From NCBI GenBank assembly GCA_036351055.1, contig JAZBOH010000258.1:1-37090 (forward strand): a stretch of DNA of 37,090 nucleotides. Direction: 5' to 3'. Of this stretch, positions 24,791 through 31,564 are shown one piece after another. The position numbers were made by a program, and so were the translations under genes. This stretch comes from JABDPF01 sp036351055 (GTDB lineage Bacteria; Pseudomonadota; Gammaproteobacteria; Xanthomonadales; SZUA-36). The stretch's first letter is position 1; every line of letters begins with the position of its first letter. Below the pieces are notes generated by a model, which saw only the letters and a program-made list of their open reading frames with translations, ran no database searches and was not told the origin of the DNA.

Positions 24791-25692
24791 ACCAACACGA
24801 TGGCCAGGATGCCCAGCGGCAAAGCCCAGACCACGAACCAGCGAATCGACTGCTCCACCCGGAACCGCGGGAAGACCACGCCGACAAACGCCGAGACCAT
24901 GTAAATCAGGAAAACTTTCAGGAAGAAGACCGGCCAGTTCGTCGCCCCGCCAAAAAACAGGTTCATGTAGATCACGATCTTGGCGATCGGGAAAATCGCC
25001 CGGTTGGTCTGCATCATGGCCAGGTAAGACGAATGGTATTCGGTCGGCGGGCCGATCGGGATTTCCTGCGGGGCAAGCACGATGTCGAACGGCGAACGCA
25101 TCATTGAACCCAGGAAACCCAGCATCGCCGCCACGACAGCGACGGGATTGGTAAACAGCGTCCAGTTCAGGATGCTGCCCTGTTGCGCCGCCACGATGTC
25201 GGTTACGGAAAGGGACTGATACTGCAAGGCCACGGAGAACACCGCCAGCGCAAACGGCAGTTCCGCCGCCGTTACCTGCGACAGGCCCCTGGTAATGCCG
25301 ATCGCCGCATGCGGGTGTCCGCTTTCCGCCGCGCCCAGCGCCATGCCGAGTGTCCCGAAGAACACGAAATACAGGGCCAGTATCAGGTCACCAGCAAAGG
25401 ACAGGTTCGAAAACATGACCGAGCCGTAAATCGTCGGCACAAACAGCAGCAGGCCGACGCCGCCCGACAGGCGGAACACCGGGCCCAGGTAGTACATGGC
25501 GCCATGGGTGATGGAGCTGCGCTGTCCGTAGTTCTTGACCAGGTCAATGTAGTTCTGCCAAACGGGAATTCCGTGCCTGCGCCCCACCCGGGCCGCGATC
25601 TTGCGGATAAAAGCCGTCAGCAGGAAGCCAAAGTTGACCACGATAAACAGGGTCAGCAGCGAATAGGGAATCTTGATCCATTGGAACTCCAT
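24787..25692 (-). CDS. NuoH/MbxM-like membrane subunit
   Basis: This 301-residue membrane protein of the NuoH family links the peripheral arm to the antiporter-like subunits. About eight hydrophobic segments are seen. Conserved features include the acidic loop region FGTLGMALGAAESGHPHAAIGITRGLSQVTAAELPF and FDIVLAPQEIPIGPPTEYHSSYLAM, the counterpart of the NuoH segment with DxxEAExELVxGFxTEYSG, plus VFPRFRVEQSIRWFV near the end. The motif is the MBH/MBX version rather than the complex I version. It starts 2 nt after the double antiporter gene and overlaps the NuoB-like gene (ATGA). Confidence 0.93.
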   Translation of the reverse strand: MEFQWIKIPYSLLTLFIVVNFGFLLTAFIRKIAARVGRRHGIPVWQNYIDLVKNYGQRSSITHGAMYYLGPVFRLSGGVGLLLFVPTIYGSVMFSNLSFAGDLILALYFVFFGTLGMALGAAESGHPHAAIGITRGLSQVTAAELPFALAVFSVALQYQSLSVTDIVAAQQGSILNWTLFTNPVAVVAAMLGFLGSMMRSPFDIVLAPQEIPIGPPTEYHSSYLAMMQTNRAIFPIAKIVIYMNLFFGGATNWPVFFLKVFLIYMVSAFVGVVFPRFRVEQSIRWFVVWALPLGILAIVLV

Positions 25693-25694
25693 GA

Positions 25695-28600
25695 CTACAC
25701 CCCCGTGCTCAGCAGGTAGACGACGACCACGAAGGCCAGGAAGTGAATCGCATAGGTCTGGCCATTACCCGTGTACATCCTGCGGGAGACGTCGGCGCCG
25801 CTGTGCAGCAGGTCAACCAGCGTTCCCCAGAACCTCGTGGCCAGGGGTTGGGTCATGAAACCCAGAGCTTTTCTGTAGGGGGCAAAAAAGTTCCAGGCAA
25901 AATGCGTGGTTTCGGGCCGGTACGGCCGTTCCCCGGCAAACACGATGTTGAACTGTTTCACCTTCTGCGCCTTGCGGTTAACGAACAGCAACCAACCCAG
26001 CAGTGTTGCAAAAATGACACCAACGGCAATCATGATGGAAACCGGGCTCCAGTAACCAAAATTGCTGGTAATGGTCAGGCCGTTACTCCAGTTCAGGGCG
26101 CCCTCGGGGAAATACTGGCTGATGTAAGCGTCCACCCGGCGCAGGGCCAGGCCCGGCACCAGGGCGAAGCCGACCAGGAACAATACGTAGATCATTTGCG
26201 GCAATACGATCCAGAACGGCGCCTCCCTGATCTTGCGGTGCTCGTCCTTCAACTGGCCCAGGAAGATCGTATGGATCAAGCGGAACAGGTACAGGAAGGC
26301 TATCGGCCCGGACAGGAAAATGATCACCATCGGCAAGCGGTATTCGGCGGTCATCAATGCGTTGTACATGATCCAGCGTCCGCCAAAACCGGACAACGGC
26401 GGCACGCCCGACACGGCGATGATGCCAACCAGGACCGCGACGAAGGAAAGCGGCATCAACGCAATCAGTCCACCCATGCGGTACATGTCGCGGGTTCCCG
26501 TGCGCTTGGCGACACCACCCACCGAAAGGAACAGCATGGATTTATAGACGTAGTGGTTGATCACGAACATCAACGCAAGCAGCCAGCCCAGGTGGTTCAT
26601 CAGCGAAAGCCCAAACAGCGCATAACCCATCTGCCCGATCGACGAATAGGCAAGCAGCCGCTTGGCGTCTTCCTGGAAGATTGCCAGCAGGTTGCCGATC
26701 AATGCCGAGAGCGCGCCGATCCAGAGCATGACGTGGGTGAGTTCAATACCGTGTAGCTGTTGCTTGCCCATGTTCATGAGCAGGACGAACAAGCCGAACA
26801 GGCCGGCCTTGAGCAGGATGCCCGACACCATGGGCGAAACGTCCGTTTCCGCCTCTGCGTGTGCGCCCGGCAGCCAGATGTGCAGGCCGATGGCCGCGGT
26901 CTTGGTCATGAAACCCACTGCCAGCAGGATGAACACCCAGGGCGCCAACGCGGTGGGCACTTTGGCAAGCGCCGCAATCGGCATCGGGTTCTGACCCTGG
27001 GCAGCCAGCGCAAACGCGGCCAGGATCAGGAAGGCGCCGCCCAGTGAAAACAGGATGTAGGAGAGCGCATGCGGCTCCGAGCGCTTACCCCGCAGGATCA
27101 GGAAATACGAGCCGACGGTCAGGAATTCCCAGGCCGCGAAGAAGGTGAACGAATCGCTTGCCACGATGAGCATGGCCAGCCCGGCATACATCAGCATTGC
27201 GGAAGGATAGAACCCGGCCCGGCGGCCAGTGTTGAAGAAACTGGCCAGCAGGATGACCGCCCCGCCGATCAAAATGATCGCACCGAAAATAAGCTGCAGC
27301 GGATCATAGGACGGGTAGGAAGCAAGGAAAAAGGCCACCAGGCCGGCCATGGCAAGCGTGTTCTTGATCCGTGCCGGCAGCCAGTCCAGCAGCAGGAAAG
27401 CAAAAGCGCATAAGAGAGGAATACTGTGCAACAGGTTCGCCTGCGGTGAAAGCCCGCCCCAGACGAAAGCCAGCAGCCAACTGGCGAGCATCGCGACCAG
27501 CACGGTTGCCAGCCTGTGGCGCGGCAAATCTACTGCCATACCGCCGGATTCGCGCTTGATGATGTAGCCGAACCAGCGGAACAGGTAGCCTGCTTCGACC
27601 AGCGTGCCAAACAGAATCAGCCCCATCAATACCAGCCTGCCTTCGCGGGCCAGCACGTGGACCAATTCCCACTTGGCGTAGAATCCGGGGAACGGCGGCA
27701 GGCCGGTCAACATCGCCACGAAAGTCACGAAAGCGAGCAGCAGCAGGGGGTAACGCCGCAAAACGGCCCATGCGGTGAGATCACGATCTCTCACCAGTCC
27801 CGAAAGCCAGTACAAGCCGGCTTTGGCCACCGCGTGCGAGAGCAAAATTCCGCCGGCAATCATCAGGTAGTGTTCACCCAGTATGTCCTGCAGGCCAACC
27901 ACGGTGAGCACCAGGCCAACCTGGCCCACCGAGGAATAACCCAGCAGGCGCCGGTCGTTACTCTGCGGCAGGGCGAACAGGTTGGCCGCCACGAAACTGA
28001 GGATGCCGATGGCCGTCGCCAGCGGGTACCATCCGGGCCCACCGATCAGCAGCAGCTTGTCGACCGCGAACAGCGCCGCGCCACCCGCCATGGCCGCAGA
28101 AAAAATGGCGGCAAACCCGGGGTGAGCAGATTCGTAAATATCCAGTGCCCACCCGTTGGCCGGAAAGGGCTTCAGTTCGGTCACGACGGCGATAAACATC
28201 AGGAACAGCGCCAGCGAACCGCCTTTCAGGGTCACCAGTGAAGCCTCGGAGATGCCGTCGATATTGAGCGTTCCCGCCGCGTGGTAAGCAAAGATAATAC
28301 CAACCAGCAACAGGATGGAAATCACCTGGGAAATCACCAGGTACTTGAAACCAGCGCCAAGCGCCAGGTCATTTTCCGAGAGCAGGACCAGGCCGGCGGT
28401 AGAAATGACCGTGAGTTCCAGGAACACGAACAGATTGAATACATCGCGTGTCAGGATGATGCCGCATAACGCCATGATGATGATCAGCAGCACCGACATG
28501 GCGCGGCGCCCCAGCCGCAACAAGGATCGCTGCATGTAAATGGCCGAGAGCAAGCCGGACAGGCAAACCATCAGGCTTAGCGCCGCCTCGCTCATGCCCA

Positions 28601-28826
28601 TTCTGAGGTTAATCGCGAAAGGCGGTTTGTGACCAGCGGTAAAAATATCGAAACCCGCGACGCCGTTGACGGCGAAGGCCCAAAGCCAGCTGCCCGCCAC
28701 CCAGCTCATGAAAGCCAGGGCCGCCAGGGTCATGAGGTAGGCGGCACGACGTGACTCATCCCTCAGCAGCCCCAGCAGGAACGCTGTGCCCAGCCCGGCA
28801 ACGATAATGTGAACGGCGCTCACCAT
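25695..28826 (-). CDS. Double antiporter-like subunit (MbxH-MbxH' fusion; MrpD/NuoM plus MrpA/NuoL-type)
   Basis: This 1043-residue membrane protein contains two complete antiporter-type units in one chain, each about 14 helices. Unit 1 (residues 1-about 495) has the helix-5 glutamate in FVFLELTV (E137), the helix-7 lysine in TELKPFPANGW (K219), RRLLGYSSVGQVG, and a further lysine in SHAVAKAG (K335). Unit 2 (about 500-950) has E567 (AAWEFLT), K642 (TKTAAIGLHIWLPGAHAEAETDVSP), K673 (LLKAGLFG), KRLLAYSSIGQMG and K762. The C-terminus (residues 980-1043) has an amphipathic stretch, the motif RRMYTGNGQTY and a last helix, as in hydrogenase-4/MBX-type terminal subunits. It should carry ion translocation. 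The frame is unbroken, with no sign of a missed stop. Confidence 0.93.
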   Translation of the reverse strand: MVSAVHIIVAGLGTAFLLGLLRDESRRAAYLMTLAALAFMSWVAGSWLWAFAVNGVAGFDIFTAGHKPPFAINLRMGMSEAALSLMVCLSGLLSAIYMQRSLLRLGRRAMSVLLIIIMALCGIILTRDVFNLFVFLELTVISTAGLVLLSENDLALGAGFKYLVISQVISILLLVGIIFAYHAAGTLNIDGISEASLVTLKGGSLALFLMFIAVVTELKPFPANGWALDIYESAHPGFAAIFSAAMAGGAALFAVDKLLLIGGPGWYPLATAIGILSFVAANLFALPQSNDRRLLGYSSVGQVGLVLTVVGLQDILGEHYLMIAGGILLSHAVAKAGLYWLSGLVRDRDLTAWAVLRRYPLLLLAFVTFVAMLTGLPPFPGFYAKWELVHVLAREGRLVLMGLILFGTLVEAGYLFRWFGYIIKRESGGMAVDLPRHRLATVLVAMLASWLLAFVWGGLSPQANLLHSIPLLCAFAFLLLDWLPARIKNTLAMAGLVAFFLASYPSYDPLQLIFGAIILIGGAVILLASFFNTGRRAGFYPSAMLMYAGLAMLIVASDSFTFFAAWEFLTVGSYFLILRGKRSEPHALSYILFSLGGAFLILAAFALAAQGQNPMPIAALAKVPTALAPWVFILLAVGFMTKTAAIGLHIWLPGAHAEAETDVSPMVSGILLKAGLFGLFVLLMNMGKQQLHGIELTHVMLWIGALSALIGNLLAIFQEDAKRLLAYSSIGQMGYALFGLSLMNHLGWLLALMFVINHYVYKSMLFLSVGGVAKRTGTRDMYRMGGLIALMPLSFVAVLVGIIAVSGVPPLSGFGGRWIMYNALMTAEYRLPMVIIFLSGPIAFLYLFRLIHTIFLGQLKDEHRKIREAPFWIVLPQMIYVLFLVGFALVPGLALRRVDAYISQYFPEGALNWSNGLTITSNFGYWSPVSIMIAVGVIFATLLGWLLFVNRKAQKVKQFNIVFAGERPYRPETTHFAWNFFAPYRKALGFMTQPLATRFWGTLVDLLHSGADVSRRMYTGNGQTYAIHFLAFVVVVYLLSTGV

Positions 28827-29179
28827 TTCAGTTCCGTGTATTTGGAGATATCAAGGGTGTGTTTTATCTGGTAGAGGCGGTAGACATAAGCCAGCATCAG
28901 GGCGGTTATGCCCACACCGATCACGATCGCCGTCAGCACCAGCGCCTGGGGAACCGGGTCGATGATCCTGGCGGAGGCTTCCGCCACCGGGACCGCGACA
29001 TCAAGGATCGGCGCGGTTCGCCCAACCATGTGGCCGACGGCGACCAGCACCAGGTTGACCCCGGTATTCGCCACCGTGAAGGCAACGACCATGCGCAGCA
29101 TGTTGCAGTTGGTGAGTGCGCCATACAGGCCAATCAGGATCAAAACAAACCCGGCGAAGATGGCAATGTTTGCGATCAT
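28820..29179 (-). CDS. mrpC: MrpC/MnhC-like (NuoK-family) subunit
   Basis: This 119-residue protein has three membrane helices. The family signature DPVPQALVLTAIVIGVGITAL is intact, with the start IANIAIFAGFVLILIGLYGAL and the VVAFTVANTGVNLVLVAVG segment. A polar loop of about 20 residues lies between helices 2 and 3. It overlaps its neighbours by 4 and 7 nt. It corresponds to MbhG/MbxG in membrane-bound hydrogenase and MBX complexes. Confidence 0.93.
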   Translation of the reverse strand: MIANIAIFAGFVLILIGLYGALTNCNMLRMVVAFTVANTGVNLVLVAVGHMVGRTAPILDVAVPVAEASARIIDPVPQALVLTAIVIGVGITALMLAYVYRLYQIKHTLDISKYTELKW

Positions 29180-29871
29180 GACCCCTCCGTTTCAGATAGG
29201 TTGGCCAGCATCGAGGAAAACTCCGCACCGACCTTCAGGCCGATGAAGGAATAGACCAGCGGTATCGTACCAGCTGATAACAGTTCACCGAGCGTGCCCT
29301 TTGGCAGCAGGCTGTTGTCCAGGAAACCGCCCGCCAGCAACATGCCGAGTACACCCACGGTCAGAAATACCAGGCCCGATACCGATTCGAGCACGGCGAT
29401 CAGACGATGACTGAAATGGCGCAGCGGGTCGGTCAGCAGCACCAGCAGGGTGCCCGATGCCAGGATCGCGCCACCCTGGAATCCACCGCCCGGCGTCAGG
29501 TGGCCGTTGACGAAAACGTAGACACCCAGTAGCAGGATCAACGGCACCAGCAACTGGCTCCCCGTTGTCAGCAATTCTCCGGAGGCCGGCAACGCCCTGC
29601 CCTCACCGCTCCTGGCGCCACGGGCGAGAACCAGGCCGACGATGGCGGCCGTAAGAAACAGCACGGTCACCTCGCCCAGTGTGTCGAGGCCCCGGTAGGT
29701 CACGATGATCGCTGTCACGATGTTGGCCGCACCGGTGTCCTGCACGGTGTTCTCAGCGTAATAGCGCGCCGTGTGATTCAGGGATTGATCGGGTACATAC
29801 CCAAGTGCGAGGCTGATAAATATCGTGGCAAGACCGGCCAGCAACAAGGTAACGGTAAAACGCTTAATCAT
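29176..29871 (-). CDS. mrpB: MrpB/MnhB-like subunit with MbhE-type N-terminus
   Basis: This protein has 231 residues. The N-terminal part (residues 1-85) matches the MbhE-type segment: YYAENTVQDTGAANIVTAIIVTYRGLDTLGEVTVLFLTAAIVG. The rest is an MnhB domain: LLVPLILLLGVYVFVNGHLTPGGGFQGGAILASGTLL. These are two genes in many MBH/MBX operons and are fused here, as in some bacterial Mrp systems. Six to seven helices are expected. It overlaps the DUF4040 gene by 8 nt and mrpC by 4 nt. Confidence 0.92.
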   Translation of the reverse strand: MIKRFTVTLLLAGLATIFISLALGYVPDQSLNHTARYYAENTVQDTGAANIVTAIIVTYRGLDTLGEVTVLFLTAAIVGLVLARGARSGEGRALPASGELLTTGSQLLVPLILLLGVYVFVNGHLTPGGGFQGGAILASGTLLVLLTDPLRHFSHRLIAVLESVSGLVFLTVGVLGMLLAGGFLDNSLLPKGTLGELLSAGTIPLVYSFIGLKVGAEFSSMLANLSETEGS

Positions 29872-30118
29872 GATGGCCTCCCTTGACGCGCCCCAGGACG
29901 AAAAAGAACAGGAACGTCGTCAGGCCGCTGCCGATGGCCGCCTCCGTCATGGCTACATCCGGCGCCGCCAGCAACAGGAACAGCACCGATGCAACCAGGC
30001 TGACCAGGCCAGCGGAAAGAATGGCTATGGGCAGACTCTTGCCACTGATTGCCACCATTGCGGCCGCCAGCATCGCGAGCACCAGAACGCACGCCATTAC
30101 CAGCAACAGAATGCTCAC
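29864..30118 (-). CDS. MbhD/DUF4040-type subunit (MrpA C-terminal piece)
   Basis: This 84-residue protein has three helices. The signature LLLAAPDVAMTEAAIGSGLTTFLFFFVLG is the DUF4040 motif found in MrpA C-terminal regions and in MbhD/MbxD. It is a separate gene here, as in MBH and MBX operons. The start overlaps mrpG (ATGA) and the end overlaps mrpB by 8 nt. Confidence 0.92.
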   Translation of the reverse strand: MSILLLVMACVLVLAMLAAAMVAISGKSLPIAILSAGLVSLVASVLFLLLAAPDVAMTEAAIGSGLTTFLFFFVLGRVKGGHHD

Positions 30119-30453
30119 GGTGTTTCCTCCTTGTCTTCTGCCAGGCGGTCAACAAGGGTCGCCTGCGACTTGGTCCCGGCAATGCGATGCGCGGCACGCG
30201 CCAACACCTGGGATGACAGGGGGTTGGTAAACAGCAGGAACAGGCCGATCAATAACAACTTCAGGCCCCACTCCGGGCGCATGCAGGCAACGCCGGCCAG
30301 GCCGAGCAAGGTCCCCAGCGTGGTCGCCTTGGTGCCTGCCTGGATACGGTTGAAGACATCCGGCATGCGGACCAGGCCCAGGCCGCCGAAAAACAGGAAC
30401 AAGGTGCCAGCCACCAGCAACAGCCCACCGATGATTTCCATCTGCCCTGCCAT
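30115..30453 (-). CDS. mrpG: MrpG/MnhG-like subunit
   Basis: This 112-residue protein has three helices. The family signature is clear: GTLFLFFGGLGLVRMPDVFNRIQAGTKATTLGTLLGLAGV, matching the MnhG motif G..R.PD...R.HA..K..TLG. The C-terminal tail is short and charged. The start shares one base with the mrpF stop (TGATG). Confidence 0.94.
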   Translation of the reverse strand: MAGQMEIIGGLLLVAGTLFLFFGGLGLVRMPDVFNRIQAGTKATTLGTLLGLAGVACMRPEWGLKLLLIGLFLLFTNPLSSQVLARAAHRIAGTKSQATLVDRLAEDKEETP

Positions 30454-30713
30454 CAGAATCCACCTTCCAGGTAGCGGGCGACAACAATGACGCCGAGAAA
30501 GGAGAGCAGCGCATAAACCAGCGCCACGTCCAGATAAATGCCGCGGCCTTCGACCAGGGCGATCAGTACGATGCCGGTCATCGCAACGATGGTCATCGCA
30601 TCAAAAGCCACGACCCGGTCAGCCGCCGATGGCCCTTTGATAAAGCGATACAGCGCCAGAAGAAAGGCGGCTGCCGCCAGGGCCGCCGCAAGCCAGATGA
30701 GCCAGTCAGCCAT
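30453..30713 (-). CDS. mrpF: MrpF/MnhF-like subunit
   Basis: This 86-residue protein has three helices. The MnhF core FLLALYRFIKGPSAADRVVAFDAMTIVAMTGIVLIAL and YLDVALVYALLSFLGVIVVARYLE is intact. The start overlaps mrpE by 8 nt. It is an accessory membrane subunit of the Mrp-type module. Confidence 0.94.
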   Translation of the reverse strand: MADWLIWLAAALAAAAFLLALYRFIKGPSAADRVVAFDAMTIVAMTGIVLIALVEGRGIYLDVALVYALLSFLGVIVVARYLEGGF

Positions 30714-31227
30714 ACATCACCTCCAGGTAGCGTTCAAAGCCGGCGACGATGCTGCCGGTTGCCGCCTCGATATCAGCGGATTCAGCCATCACCCAGTGCA
30801 CGTAGAGCCACTCGCCTTCCAGTTCGACTGTCAACGTGCCTGGCGTCAGCGTGATCGAGTTGGCCAGCAGCAACCTGCCCATGCGGCTTTTGAGGTTCGT
30901 ACGCACTTTAACGATACCCGGCTTGATCGGCAGGCCCGGTGACAGGACGATCCCGGCAAGCTTGATGTTCGACTTGACCAGTTCGCCGATGAAGTAGAAA
31001 ACAAACTGAAGTGCAGCGACCAGGGCACGCGGCCTCAGTTGGAACTCAGCGAAAATGGCCAGACCGCGCCCAAACAGCAGCGTTATCAGTAACGCTGCAG
31101 CGATGCCCACGACGAGCGAGCCGGAATCGAGCCCACCGTTGAGCAACAGCCAGAAAAACAGGAGCGTCAGGACCGGCGTAACGAACCATTTTCCGATACC
31201 GGCAATGTCTTTGCGGCTATCCATCAT
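30706..31227 (-). CDS. mrpE: MrpE/MnhE-like subunit, first gene of the complex operon
   Basis: This 173-residue protein has two or three N-terminal helices (VLTLLFFWLLLNGGLDSGSLVVGIAAALLITLLFGRG) and a soluble domain with the MnhE signature: LKSRMGRLLLANSITLTPGTLTVELEGEWLYVHWV. Two ATG codons stand at the start (31227 and 31224), and no strong ribosome site is seen for either. The 337-bp space upstream faces a divergent gene and should carry the operon promoter. No hydrogenase-maturation gene is near. Confidence 0.94.
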   Translation of the reverse strand: MMDSRKDIAGIGKWFVTPVLTLLFFWLLLNGGLDSGSLVVGIAAALLITLLFGRGLAIFAEFQLRPRALVAALQFVFYFIGELVKSNIKLAGIVLSPGLPIKPGIVKVRTNLKSRMGRLLLANSITLTPGTLTVELEGEWLYVHWVMAESADIEAATGSIVAGFERYLEVMYG

Positions 31228-31564
31228 CTGAAGTGAATCCCCCGGATGCCAGCCCGGGAATGCTTCCCGGCACCGGCTTTTCCGTATGACTTGATAAAAA
31301 TTAAGCTCTGGTTAAGTTTATATTAAGGTTATACTAATTTAGATATATCTTATGTAGATATTTCTAATATATTGCCTCGCCACAAAGATCAAACCTAAAA
31401 GAAGTCGATTAGTTGACCAGAATCAACTGTGCCTTCGGAGCGTTGCTCCTGAATCGAGGCCGCGAAGCATGAAACACTGAAAAAATTGGTTCTGCTCGTG
31501 TACTTGCCGTTGATTACTGGGATGATAGGGGCCGGGCCTTTTTGCAACCCCATCTGGATGGACA
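31228..31564. other. Divergent intergenic region (337 bp), probable promoters, AT-rich core
   Basis: This is the longest gene-free stretch in the window, between the complex operon (leftward) and the S33 hydrolase gene (rightward). Positions 31290-31375 are sharply AT-rich compared with the rest. A 7-bp stem with a 3-nt loop (31254-31270, CCGGGAA/TTCCCGG) would lie in the leader of the leftward mRNA. A TATACT at 31330-31335 could be a -10 for the rightward gene, but no matching -35 is convincing. The segment 31375-31564 holds nothing I recognise. Confidence 0.5.
31340..31367. repeat. Tandem near-palindromic repeat, possible operator
   Basis: TAGATATATCTTA (31340-31352) is followed by TAGATATTTCTAA (31355-31367), two copies 15 bp apart with 11 of 13 bases equal. 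The first contains the palindrome AGATATATCT. The position between divergent genes suggests a regulator site. No matching regulator is in the window, and AT-rich sequence makes chance likeness possible. Confidence 0.4.
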
